The notes beneath the pieces were generated by a model that saw only the letters and a program-made list of their open reading frames with translations, ran no database searches and had not been told where the DNA came from. Below, piece after piece: positions 16,085 through 25,204 of a stretch of DNA of 50,609 bases. The position numbers and the translations under genes are program-made. Numbering within the stretch: the first letter of the stretch is position 1; the number at the start of each line of letters is the position of its first letter. The DNA comes from Myxococcales bacterium (GTDB taxonomy: Bacteria; Myxococcota_A; UBA9042), in contig JAGSHB010000021.1 of NCBI GenBank assembly GCA_023954815.1, forward strand, positions 1-50,609. Reading direction: 5' to 3'.

Positions 16085-19000
16085 GTGACCAGCACTCCTG
16101 ATGTCATCTCCCTCAAGGGAATCACCCAGAACAACCTGCGCGGCTTCGACCTCGACGTGCCCCTGCGCCAGGTCACGGTCATCACCGGGGTCAGTGGCTC
16201 GGGCAAGAGCTCGTTGGCGTTCGATACCCTCTATGCGGAAGGCCAGCGTCGTTATGTCGAGTGCCTGAGCACCTACGCACGGCAGTTCCTCGAGCGGATG
16301 GACCGGCCGGATGTGACAGAGATCACGGGTATCCTGCCGACGGTGGCATTGCAGCAGGGCAAACGATTGCGGGCGGCGCGCAGCACCGTGGCCACCCTGA
16401 CCGAGGTCAGTGAGTACCTGAAGGTCGTCTTCGCGAGCCGCGCGCTGCCGACCTGTCCCAATGGGCACGGACCGATGACCCGGCTGCAGACGCCGCACGT
16501 CGTCGACGCGCTGTGGGCGCATGCCCAGGGTCGGCGGGCGGTGATTACCTTCCCGCTGAAGTTGGTGAGTGTGGCGGCGGCGGCGCTGGCGACCGAGCAG
16601 CTGCAGCGGGCTGGGCTCCATCGCGCGTTCGACGGTACCAAGGTGACGAAGCTGGACAGCTGCGAGCCGGGCCGCACCACCCATGTCGTGATCGATCGAT
16701 TGAAGATCACGGCGCAAGATAGGGTGTTTGAGTCTGTCCACGAAGCGCTCCGCCGGGGGGACGGCGAGGTCGACATCTGGCTGGAAGGCGAGCCGCTGCC
16801 GCCGGAATCCGGCTTATTCGCCGACCTGACTGACCCAGCCGCCAAGTTGACGCGGCACCGGGCTTCGAGCGCCCTGCGGTGCGACACCTGCGAGGCAGAG
16901 ACGCCCGATCCCTCGCCCAACCTATTTTCGTGGAACTCGCCGGTGGGCGCCTGCGAGTCCTGTAACGGCTTCGGCCGCATCATGGCCCTCGACTTCGATC
17001 GCTGTATCCCCGACGCGCAGTTGAGTCTGAATGACGGCGCGTTCAAACCGTGGTCCACAGCGCGCGCTAGTTGGGAGCGTGGCCAACTCGCGGACTTCTG
17101 CGGGGCGGCCGGTATCGATATGAACGCGCCGTGGCTGACGCTGCCTGAGGCGGACAAGCAGTGGCTGATCGATGGCTACGACCCGGATGAACACACCGAT
17201 TTTCCAGGGGCTGAGCGCTATTACGGCTTGCAGGAGTGGTTCGATTGGCTGGAGACCCGCACCTACCGCATGCACGTACGGGTGCTGCTGAGTCGCTATC
17301 GCAAGTATGTGACGTGCCCTGCCTGTGATGGTGCGCGTCTCAAGCCGGAGGCCTTGGGCTGGCAGCTCGCCGGCAGCAACCTGCCGGGCTGGCTCAACCT
17401 GCCGATCGGACAGTTGGGCGGATTGCTCGTGGAGCTGGGCCAAAGCGATAGGGCAGAGCGAGCGACCACGGAGCTGGCCCGCCGCATCGCGCTGCTCGAT
17501 GAACTCGGTCTTGGTTACCTGACCCTGGGCCGAGCGGGGCGCACGCTGTCGGGCGGTGAATTGCAGCGGGTGCAGCTGGTGACGGCGCTGTCGAGTGGGC
17601 TCAGTCAGGTGCTGTATGTGCTCGACGAACCCAGTGTCGGTCTCCATCCCAGGGACAATGCGCGGCTGCTGAAGATCCTCCATCGGCTGAAGACCGCTGG
17701 GAATACGGTGGTGATGGTCGAGCACGATCCGGCGCTCATCGCGGCGGCAGATCACCTCGTCGACCTCGGACCGGGTGCAGGAGAGCGGGGGGGCGAGCTG
17801 CGCTTTTCGGGGCCGCCCAGCGCGCTCAAGGCGGGGAAGGGCAGCCTCACAGCCGACTACTTGCTGGGACTGAAGCAGGTCAGCTCGCCAGAGGCGGAGC
17901 GGCAGTCGGCAGCGCTCGATCCACACGATGCCCGCGGCGCTGCTTCTGGTTCACGGGCGGTGGCTTCCAGGGCGCGGAAGCTACAGCGGATGCGCACCCA
18001 ATCGGCCATCACGCAGCCCTGGTTGGCTGTGCGGGCACCGACGGCGCGCAATCTCAAAGGCGGTCGTGTGCGCTTTCGCCGCGGGCGTCTCAACGTCATC
18101 TGCGGGGTGAGCGGCTCGGGCAAATCGACGCTCATGGCCGAGGTGCTGCACCGGGCGATGAAGCGGCAACTGGGCCAAGTGACCGATGCGCCGGGAGACC
18201 ACGAAGGGCTCAGTGGCACAGAAGGGTTGCAGGATGTGGTCTTGGTGGAGCAGGCCCCGGTCGCCGGCAACAGTCGCGCCAATCCAGCGACCTACCTCAA
18301 GCTCTGGGATGGCATTCGCAAGCGGCTGGCTACGACGGAGCTCGCAACAGAGCTCGGCTACACCGCGTCGACGTTTTCGTTCAATCGGCCTGGTGGGCGG
18401 TGCACAGTCTGCGATGGCGCCGGGGTCGAGATCGTCGACATGCAGTTCTTGTCGGATGTGCGTATCACCTGCGAAGCCTGTGAGGGGAAACGGTTTTTGC
18501 CGGAAGTCCTGACCGTCAAAGTGCGAGGCATGAGCGCGGCCGATTTTCTGGGGGCGACCGCGCAGGAGATCGCCACGCGCTTCGCTGACGACAAGAAGCT
18601 CGCCAGGCCGGCGCAGGCCATGTGCGAGCTCGGGTTGGGCTATCTGCGCCTCGGACAGCCGCTCGGCACCTTGTCTGGCGGTGAGTCCCAGCGGCTCAAA
18701 GTTGCGTGGCACCTGCTGTGCAAACGCACCAAGCAAACGCTCTTCTTGCTGGATGAACCGTCGACAGGGCTGCATCTCGATGATGTGCGGGTGCTCTTGG
18801 GGAGCCTCAATAAGCTCGTCGCTGCGGGTAATACGGTCATCGTGGTGGAGCACCATCTCGATGTCATCGCGGCGGCTGATCACGTGGTGGAGTTGGGGCC
18901 TGAGGGTGGGCCGGGTGGTGGACATCTGATCTACCAGGGCCCGCCTGTGCGTCTGGCGGAAGTGGCGGATACGCCGACGGGTCTTTGGCTGCAGGACCAT

Positions 19001-21757
19001 CTGGCGCAGCAGGGAAAACCGCTCTCATTTGCAGCGGGAAACGCACCAGACGACCCGGAAACCCTAGCCCAAAGCGCGGATGAAGCTGCGTATGTGGCCT
19101 TGGAGACGCAGCGTGATCCGGGTCATGTCGCGGTGCGAGGCGCGCGGGTTCACAATCTGCGCGACGTGTCGGTGGACATCCCCAGAGACAAGCTGACGGT
19201 CATTACCGGGCTATCGGGTTCTGGCAAGTCGTCCCTGGCCTTTGATGTGGTCTTTGCGGAGGGTCAGCGGCGGTTCCTGGACTGCCTGTCGCCCTATGCC
19301 CGCCAATACCTGCCGCCGGTGAGCCGGCCCGATGTGGACAGCCTGCAAGGTCTGCCGCCGACGGTCGCGATCGCCCAACGCACCACGCGCGGGGGCAGTC
19401 GCTCGACGGTCGGTACCCTGACGGACATCGCGAGCTACCTGCGGCTGCTCTTTGCGCGTTGTGGCCATGTGGCATCCGATGGAGATCTGAGCCTGCGTAC
19501 GCCGGATGAAGTCGCCGCGATTTTGGTGAAGCGACCGGCAACGGCGCCCTTGTATGTGATGACGCCGCTCATTCGGGGTCGCAAGGGCTTTCACCGGGAC
19601 GTGATCGAAAAAGCGCAGCGTGCCGGGCGCCGGTGGATTCACGTGGACGGCGCCCTGTGTCCCATCGATGCGGTGCCTGCCCTGCGCCGCTATACCGCGC
19701 ACGATATCGACGATGTGGTTCACCGCCTGCTACCGACCGATGAGACGACCACGGTAGGTGAAGATGGCACCCGTCACTGGCAGTTGGAGGTTCTCACACA
19801 GGCTGTTTTTGATGCGATGACGTCCGGTGATGGCCAGGTGCGGGTGCGACAAGCACAGACCACGACCCAGAGTTTTGATGTCGATCCGGATGGCGGTGGT
19901 GCGACGCGGCGGGCGAGTGGTCTCGATCCCCTGCTGTTTTCGTTCACCTCAGCGCGGGGATGGTGTCCGACTTGTCGGGGTTCGGGTCAGGCTGAGGCGC
20001 CGGAGGGCGCGGGTAAGAAACGGGGGAGAAAGCCAAAGAAAGCCAAGCAAAGCGACGGTTCCGAGCCGCTGGAAGAGGGAGAGCTGCGGAAGGGTGAGCA
20101 AGATCCGGTTCGCCATCTGGATCTCTGCCAGACCTGTTCAGGTAGCCGACTGCGGCCGGAGGCGCTCGAAGTGACCATCGCTGGCCACACGATTGTGCAG
20201 CTCAGCTCGATGACCGCCGAGACCCTGCAGACGACCCTGGAGCAGATCACGTGGAGTCCCCGGGACCGCATCATCGCCGAGCCCATCGTTCGCGAGGTCT
20301 GTGCGCGGGCGGCGTTTCTGCTCGATGTGGGGCTGGATTACCTCGGTATGGATCGCAGCGCGGTGACGCTATCTGGCGGGGAGAGTCAGCGGATTCGGTT
20401 GTCGAGTCAGCTGAGCTCCAACCTGCGTGGTGTGCTCTATGTGCTGGACGAGCCGACCATCGGGCTGCATCCGGCGGACAATGGCCGCCTGCTCGAGGCC
20501 TTTGACCGGCTCATCGCTCGTGGCAACGGGCTGCTGGTGGTCGAGCACGACGAAGAGACCATCTTGCGCGCAGATCACGTCATCGAGTTGGGACCCGGTG
20601 GCGGTCAGGAGGGCGGGCGTGTGCTGCATGCCGGGCCGCTGACGGAGTTGCTCGCCGATCCGGCCTCCCCCACAGGGCGGATGCTGCACGACAGAGACCT
20701 GCGGCGGTTTCGGCTAGACGCCCGGCCGGTGGACAACGCGCAGCGATTCATCACGCTGACGGGTGCGAGGCGCAACAACCTGCAATCGGTGACGGCACAC
20801 ATCGCGCGCGGTCGACTCAACGGCGTCTCTGGGGTGAGCGGCTCGGGCAAATCTACCCTGGTTCGTGATCTGCTCGTCGGCGTCGGCGGTAGCATCGTGC
20901 ACGCGCCCCGGGGTACTGCGCCTGATCTTGGTGCGTTGTCTGCGCGCAGCGAGGTCGACAGCATCATGGGACTCGACGGCTTCGGCCGCATCGTCGAGGT
21001 CGATCAGAGCCCCATCGGCCGGACGCCCAGGTCGTGTCCTGCGACCTACTTGGGCATCTGGGACACCATCCGTAAGCAGTTCGCCGCCCAATCTGAGGCG
21101 AAAGTGCTCGGCCTCAAAGCGAAGCACTTTTCGTTCAACGTCAAAGGCGGCCGCTGCGAATCGTGCCAAGGCGCAGGTGTCATCAAGGTGCTGATGAGCT
21201 TTCTGCCGACGGTCTACGTGCCTTGTGAGACCTGCGGCGGTGCGCGCTACAACAGACAGACCCTGCGGGTGACGGTTAAGGGCGCGACAATCGCGGATGT
21301 GCTGGCGATGAGCATCGCTGAGGCGGCGACACACTTCGCTCACCTCCGCGGCGCGCAGCGAGCCCTATCGCTGGCGGACCAAGTCGGGCTGGGATATCTG
21401 CGGCTGGGCCAGGGCAGCAATACCCTGTCGGGAGGGGAGGCGCAGCGGATCAAGATCTGCGCCGACCTGGCCAAGCAGCGCCGTGCGGAGACCTTGTACG
21501 TACTCGATGAGCCGTCGACTGGGCTGCATCTGGCCGATCAGCGAAAGCTGCTGGGCGTTTTGCATGAGCTGGTCGATCGCGGCGATACGGTGGTGGTCAT
21601 CGAACACAATCTGGATGTGCTCAAAGAGGCCGATTGGCTGGTTGACCTCGGCCCGGGTGGTGGCAGCCACGGCGGACAGGTGGTTTATCAGGGACCGGTG
21701 GGTGCGCTAGTCGATGGACAGCTGCAAACACCCACGGCCATCGCACTGCGAGCATAG
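16085..21757 (+). CDS. uvrA: Double-length UvrA (two UvrA units in one chain)
   Basis: About 1890 residues, twice a normal UvrA, the damage-recognition ATPase of nucleotide excision repair. Four Walker A loops are visible: GVSGSGKSS at residue 35, GVSGSGKST at about 674, GLSGSGKSS at about 1042 and GVSGSGKST at about 1583. Each is paired with an LSGGE signature and a LDEPSxGLHP/L-type Walker B. Each half also has CxxC zinc-module pairs, e.g. [16 protein letters not shown] with [16 protein letters not shown] with CQTCSGSR, and CESCQGAG with [10 protein letters not shown] Lys-rich insertion ([12 protein letters not shown]) lies in the third module. So the chain is a covalent version of the normal UvrA dimer. 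The start is GTG 16085, preceded by GGAG; upstream in-frame ATGs lack support. Whether it is the only UvrA of this genome cannot be judged here; it could act in repair or as a UvrA-like resistance ATPase. Confidence 0.9.
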   Translation: MTSTPDVISLKGITQNNLRGFDLDVPLRQVTVITGVSGSGKSSLAFDTLYAEGQRRYVECLSTYARQFLERMDRPDVTEITGILPTVALQQGKRLRAARSTVATLTEVSEYLKVVFASRALPTCPNGHGPMTRLQTPHVVDALWAHAQGRRAVITFPLKLVSVAAAALATEQLQRAGLHRAFDGTKVTKLDSCEPGRTTHVVIDRLKITAQDRVFESVHEALRRGDGEVDIWLEGEPLPPESGLFADLTDPAAKLTRHRASSALRCDTCEAETPDPSPNLFSWNSPVGACESCNGFGRIMALDFDRCIPDAQLSLNDGAFKPWSTARASWERGQLADFCGAAGIDMNAPWLTLPEADKQWLIDGYDPDEHTDFPGAERYYGLQEWFDWLETRTYRMHVRVLLSRYRKYVTCPACDGARLKPEALGWQLAGSNLPGWLNLPIGQLGGLLVELGQSDRAERATTELARRIALLDELGLGYLTLGRAGRTLSGGELQRVQLVTALSSGLSQVLYVLDEPSVGLHPRDNARLLKILHRLKTAGNTVVMVEHDPALIAAADHLVDLGPGAGERGGELRFSGPPSALKAGKGSLTADYLLGLKQVSSPEAERQSAALDPHDARGAASGSRAVASRARKLQRMRTQSAITQPWLAVRAPTARNLKGGRVRFRRGRLNVICGVSGSGKSTLMAEVLHRAMKRQLGQVTDAPGDHEGLSGTEGLQDVVLVEQAPVAGNSRANPATYLKLWDGIRKRLATTELATELGYTASTFSFNRPGGRCTVCDGAGVEIVDMQFLSDVRITCEACEGKRFLPEVLTVKVRGMSAADFLGATAQEIATRFADDKKLARPAQAMCELGLGYLRLGQPLGTLSGGESQRLKVAWHLLCKRTKQTLFLLDEPSTGLHLDDVRVLLGSLNKLVAAGNTVIVVEHHLDVIAAADHVVELGPEGGPGGGHLIYQGPPVRLAEVADTPTGLWLQDHLAQQGKPLSFAAGNAPDDPETLAQSADEAAYVALETQRDPGHVAVRGARVHNLRDVSVDIPRDKLTVITGLSGSGKSSLAFDVVFAEGQRRFLDCLSPYARQYLPPVSRPDVDSLQGLPPTVAIAQRTTRGGSRSTVGTLTDIASYLRLLFARCGHVASDGDLSLRTPDEVAAILVKRPATAPLYVMTPLIRGRKGFHRDVIEKAQRAGRRWIHVDGALCPIDAVPALRRYTAHDIDDVVHRLLPTDETTTVGEDGTRHWQLEVLTQAVFDAMTSGDGQVRVRQAQTTTQSFDVDPDGGGATRRASGLDPLLFSFTSARGWCPTCRGSGQAEAPEGAGKKRGRKPKKAKQSDGSEPLEEGELRKGEQDPVRHLDLCQTCSGSRLRPEALEVTIAGHTIVQLSSMTAETLQTTLEQITWSPRDRIIAEPIVREVCARAAFLLDVGLDYLGMDRSAVTLSGGESQRIRLSSQLSSNLRGVLYVLDEPTIGLHPADNGRLLEAFDRLIARGNGLLVVEHDEETILRADHVIELGPGGGQEGGRVLHAGPLTELLADPASPTGRMLHDRDLRRFRLDARPVDNAQRFITLTGARRNNLQSVTAHIARGRLNGVSGVSGSGKSTLVRDLLVGVGGSIVHAPRGTAPDLGALSARSEVDSIMGLDGFGRIVEVDQSPIGRTPRSCPATYLGIWDTIRKQFAAQSEAKVLGLKAKHFSFNVKGGRCESCQGAGVIKVLMSFLPTVYVPCETCGGARYNRQTLRVTVKGATIADVLAMSIAEAATHFAHLRGAQRALSLADQVGLGYLRLGQGSNTLSGGEAQRIKICADLAKQRRAETLYVLDEPSTGLHLADQRKLLGVLHELVDRGDTVVVIEHNLDVLKEADWLVDLGPGGGSHGGQVVYQGPVGALVDGQLQTPTAIALRA

Positions 21758-21931
21758 GTGCTGGTTTGGGCGGAACCGTTCAGAATTTGGACGATTTTGA
21801 ACCCGAAAATGCCCGCAAATGGCCCTGGGAGGCCGCTACGGCGGTTCTAGGGCTGGGAAGGCATATTAGTGGGGGCGCGACTTCAATGGCCCGCTGTGAG
21901 GCGCTGGGGTCGTGGGCTGGTCGGGGCGCTG

Positions 21932-22777
21932 CTACTGCTTCTGCGGCGTATTGATGGTGACATTGCCCACCGGACCGAGGCTCAGCGGGGCCTGGCCGCT
22001 GGTGATGATGACCTTGGCATTGGGCGACTTGGCCAACGCCCGCAGCGCTTCGATGGCCTTGTAATGCAGCACCTCGGCTGTCAGCCCTTTGGATAGCTTC
22101 AGGTTCGCATCGCGGATGCCCTCAGCTTCGATTTGCCGACGCCGGGCTTCCTGCTTTTCCCGCTGCAAGACGAACACCATCTGCCGAGCGCGCTGCTCCG
22201 CACGCAGGCGCGCCTCGATGGAACGCGACAGCCCCCGGGGCAAGCGCATGCTCTTGAGCAGCACCGCCTCGATGACAAAGCCGCGCCCCTTGATGCGGCG
22301 ATTCATGGTCCGCCGCACCTGCTCCTCAATTTGGCGACGCTTGCCGCTGTGCATGTCTTTGGCGGCGAATCTGGCGGTCACGTCGGCCACGGCCGAGCGG
22401 AATACGGGCAGGATGAAACGACGCTCATATTGCTGACCGATCTGGCGCAAGATCAGCGGCACTTTGGTCGGCGAGACACTGTAGAGAATGGACACCTCCG
22501 AGGCGATGGTCAGCCCCTCCCGTGATGGCAGCGACAGGCGGACGCGGAGGTTGGTGGTGCGGACGGAGACGGTCGTGATGTCCCAGATCGGCCAGAGAAA
22601 TAGTTTGAACCCGGGCGAGCTGACCTGCTGGCTCTGGGCACCCAGGGTATCCCGCACGCCGACTTCGCCTTGGTTGATGACGGTCATGCAGCCGGGCAGG
22701 ACGACAGCGGCGCATAGCAGCAGAACGAGCCGCATAGCGATCGTGGATGTTGGGGAGGGCTCTGTTGATCGACGCAT
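21932..22777 (-). CDS. SPFH/prohibitin-domain lipoprotein
   Basis: A 281-residue protein with a lipoprotein signal (AAVVLPGC, acyl Cys at 30) and a prohibitin/SPFH domain: GEVGVRDTLG, PGFKLFLWPIW, RLSLPSREGLTIASEVSILY, then the Arg/Glu-rich coiled coil (LRAEQRARQMVFVLQREKQE) and the C-terminal LHYKAIEALRAL typical of prohibitins. These form large membrane rings that organise lipid domains or hold proteases. A lipid-anchored SPFH protein would sit on the periplasmic side, unlike the usual N-terminal-helix anchor. The ATG at 22777 is preferred for its GGAG; MRLVLLLC at 22735 is the alternative start. Confidence 0.85.
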   Translation of the reverse strand: MRRSTEPSPTSTIAMRLVLLLCAAVVLPGCMTVINQGEVGVRDTLGAQSQQVSSPGFKLFLWPIWDITTVSVRTTNLRVRLSLPSREGLTIASEVSILYSVSPTKVPLILRQIGQQYERRFILPVFRSAVADVTARFAAKDMHSGKRRQIEEQVRRTMNRRIKGRGFVIEAVLLKSMRLPRGLSRSIEARLRAEQRARQMVFVLQREKQEARRRQIEAEGIRDANLKLSKGLTAEVLHYKAIEALRALAKSPNAKVIITSGQAPLSLGPVGNVTINTPQKQ

Positions 22778-22874
22778 GGAGACTCCGTGGGGCCTTCGGC
22801 TTGTGGGCACCACTGTTCACTATTTCGGCGTGGGCTGAAAGTCGGGGCCGCCTTGTCGACCGATCTTGCGAGGA

Positions 22875-22973
22875 GCCAGACGTTTCGCGAGAGGGCGTAA
22901 ATACAGGGTCTACGAGGTGGTTTGCGACGTGATGGTTTGCGACGTGCTTGCGACGTGCCAGACGTTTCGCGAG
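22875..22973. repeat. Direct repeats next to the Y1 transposase
   Basis: A 17-bp sequence (GCCAGACGTTTCGCGAG) occurs at 22875-22891 and again at 22957-22973, 82 bp apart, and is followed each time by a GC-rich tract. Between the copies TTGCGACGTG occurs three times. The element lies in the 326-bp gap upstream of a REP-type transposase gene, where short repeat families are expected. No gene is visible in the gap. Confidence 0.6.
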
Positions 22974-23058
22974 GAGGCGCAATTGCGGGATCCGTGAGTC
23001 TAATTTCAACTTTTTTTGGACCGCACCCGACGATTTTTGTGCTCGCCAGCGTCGTAGA

Positions 23059-23092
23059 GACGGAGGGTACGCAAACCACCCCGCCCTCCGTC
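23059..23092. repeat. Hairpin just upstream of the transposase start
   Basis: Perfect 9-bp inverted repeat GACGGAGGG (23059-23067) / CCCTCCGTC (23084-23092) with a 16-nt loop, ending 11 bases before the transposase ATG. IS200/IS605- and REP-type elements carry subterminal hairpins recognised by the Y1 nuclease, and a hairpin here would also limit translation of the gene. Confidence 0.55.
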
Positions 23093-23103
23093 GGAGTCAC
23101 GAC

Positions 23104-24048
23104 ATGCGAGCACTACGCTGCCCTTTTCCGCTTTACTGCTTTGAAATTACAACGCGAACCATCAATCGCAAGTTCCTGATGCGGCCGGGCCAGGACATCA
23201 ATTCGATCATCATGGGCGTCATCGCGCGCGCCCAGGCGCTGACGGGCGTCCGCATTCACGGATTTCACTTCGCCTCGAACCACTACCACTTGCTCATTAC
23301 CGTTCGAAATACGAGGCAAAAGAGTAAGTTCATGCGGCTGGTCAATGGCAACCTGTCGAAGAAACTCAACCACCTACATGGCCGTCGCGGCACCATGTGG
23401 CACCGGCGTTTTCGGGCGATTGGTGTCGCACCTGATGAGGAGACTCAGACGGCGAGGCTGCGCTACATCATGGCCCATGGGGTCAAGGAAGACTTGGTCG
23501 ACAAGGTCGGCGACTGGCCAGGAGCAACTGCGCTGCCGTGGTTGCTTCGTGGCGAGCCGATTTACGGGGTTTGGACAGATTTTACGGCACGCTACAACGC
23601 GAGTCGGCGCAAGGGCTACGTGGAGATACCCGGCGAGTTCGACACGGTGTATGAGCTTCGGATGACCGTCCTACCCTGCTGGGCTGGGGAAAAGGATGAG
23701 GTCTGGCGGAAGCATGTGAGCGATTTGGCCTGCGAAATCGATGCGACGGCAGCGCAGAGGCGGAAGGAGACCGGTGCCGGGGTGCTCGGTGTGGCGGCGA
23801 TCTTGGCAGCGGATGTGGCGACGGAGTTGCCCGTGCAACGGCGGAATCCGGCGCCGACGGTGCATGCGGTATGTCCGGTCGTGCGAAAGCGGCTAGAGGA
23901 AGGTCTGCGCGCGATCGCAGAGGCCTATGCGGATGCTTCTGCACGGTTTCGTGATGGTGAGTGGGACGTGGAATTTCCCGAGGGTACGTTTCGTCCCCTT
24001 GGCGGGTTCGTGACGCCAATGGGCGATGTGGAGTTTGGGATGTGGTGA
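23104..24048 (+). CDS. Y1 (IS200/REP-type) transposase relative, probably non-canonical
   Basis: A 314-residue protein of the TnpA_REP / Y1 HUH nuclease family. The N-terminus has the usual IHGFHFASNHYHLLIT block with the HUH metal motif H60-Y61-H62, followed by the GTMWHRRFRAI segment and a RLRYIMAHGVKEDLV block where family members read YIxxNPVRAGLV. Between residues 63 and 100, where the family's catalytic Tyr normally sits, I see none, so single-strand cleavage may be lost or use another residue. The C-terminal 150 residues are specific to this protein. The longer upstream ORF is rejected because it crosses the repeat region. No complete flanking ends were found, so it may be a domesticated or stranded element. 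Confidence 0.75.
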   Translation: MRALRCPFPLYCFEITTRTINRKFLMRPGQDINSIIMGVIARAQALTGVRIHGFHFASNHYHLLITVRNTRQKSKFMRLVNGNLSKKLNHLHGRRGTMWHRRFRAIGVAPDEETQTARLRYIMAHGVKEDLVDKVGDWPGATALPWLLRGEPIYGVWTDFTARYNASRRKGYVEIPGEFDTVYELRMTVLPCWAGEKDEVWRKHVSDLACEIDATAAQRRKETGAGVLGVAAILAADVATELPVQRRNPAPTVHAVCPVVRKRLEEGLRAIAEAYADASARFRDGEWDVEFPEGTFRPLGGFVTPMGDVEFGMW

Positions 24049-24356
24049 CGTCCAACTCGTTGTTCGATCGACGGCGTTCTCTTGCGGTCCCTGGGCCGGA
24101 TGCGTGGAGCTAGGTGCCGTCGCGTGGCAAGGGCACTTCATTGTGAGGCAGGGCGTCGTTGGTATGCGCTGCCGAGGACGGCTGGAAGGACATCGTACGA
24201 AGGTCTCTTTGGCGACCGTGAACGACACGCTGGAAGTGCGTGGCTGCTGTGCTATGCGCAAAATTCTCTCGTAAAATCCCCTCCAACTAAACGCCTGGCA
24301 CCTCGATGGAAGGGCGAAGTGGTAGGATGGAAGAGCAACGTTAGCCGAAGGACACC
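24049..24356. other. Intergenic region without a gene
   Basis: 308 bp between the transposase relative and the SDR gene. I see no ORF with a ribosome site, no terminator and no clear mobile-element end. A TAAAAT hexamer at about 24271 could be a -10 element for the SDR gene, but no matching -35 is evident. Confidence 0.6.
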
Positions 24357-25184
24357 ATGACGACCCCAATCGCATTGGTCACAGGAGGAACCTCCGGCGT
24401 GGGCCGCTCGATCGTCCGAGCTTTGGTCGATCGAGGCATGCACGTACACTTCATTGGCACCAACGCCGAACGAGGCACGACCCAAGCAGCGGACCTAAAC
24501 GCATCCGGCCCAGGCAGCAGCACATTCATCCCGTGCGACCTGAGCGATCTCCCCGCCGTTCGCACCTTCGCCCGCCAATTTCGCGACGACGTCCCAGCGC
24601 TCAGCCTCCTCTTGAACGTCGCGGGGGTCGTGCTCCCCAAAAGGCAGGTAACGCCCGAGGGCATCGAGAAGACCTTCGCTGTGGGCTACCTGAGCGCCAT
24701 GATCCTCATCAGCGAACTCTCGCCAGCCCTAGCCCAAGCGACCACACCACGCATCCTGAACGTCTCCGGCTCGCCTGGGATCGTGCTGAGCCCAGACCGC
24801 TTGAACTTCGAAGACTTAATGGCCCAGACAAACTACAACGCCGTCCGCGCGGCTATGAACACGGTGCACGCCAAGACGGTCGCCACGGAAATCTGGGCCG
24901 ACAAACTCAAGGACCAAGGCATCGACGTAAACGCGTTCCACCCTGGCGCAGTCAAAGGCCAGCTCGGCAGAAGCATGCCGTGGCCGCTGCGCACACTCTT
25001 TTCGGTCGGCAACCTCTTCCTGTCGCCCGAGACGATCAGCGGCATCCACGTCAGCACTGCACCGGAACTCCAAGGAATCACCGGGCACTACTTCATCGGC
25101 AAGACATCGCGCGCGCTGTCCTTCGATCCCGCATACAAGAAGGCATTGTGGACCGAAACCGAGCGACTCCTCGCAGCAAACTAG
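24357..25184 (+). CDS. Short-chain dehydrogenase/reductase, atypical active site
   Basis: A 275-residue SDR. The Rossmann nucleotide-binding motif TGGTSGVG (residues 9-16), CDLSD and the NVAG motif (87-90) are all present, and a Ser is seen in LNVSGSPG near 137. The active-site region reads NYNAVRAAMNTVHAK: the Lys (about 173) is present but the residue four before it is Thr (169), not the Tyr of the usual YxxxK; a Tyr occurs at 160. Either the alignment shifts or the enzyme is catalytically altered. Overall it most resembles retinol-dehydrogenase / WWOX-like SDRs. It ends 20 bp before the Lnt-like gene and may share its transcript. Confidence 0.8.
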   Translation: MTTPIALVTGGTSGVGRSIVRALVDRGMHVHFIGTNAERGTTQAADLNASGPGSSTFIPCDLSDLPAVRTFARQFRDDVPALSLLLNVAGVVLPKRQVTPEGIEKTFAVGYLSAMILISELSPALAQATTPRILNVSGSPGIVLSPDRLNFEDLMAQTNYNAVRAAMNTVHAKTVATEIWADKLKDQGIDVNAFHPGAVKGQLGRSMPWPLRTLFSVGNLFLSPETISGIHVSTAPELQGITGHYFIGKTSRALSFDPAYKKALWTETERLLAAN

Positions 25185-25204
25185 TCACGCCTGGATTCGC
25201 CCTG

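Noticed and set aside
16922-19000. Long minus-strand ORFs opposite uvrA
   Set aside because: High-GC shadow frames of a gene with strong homology on the plus strand.
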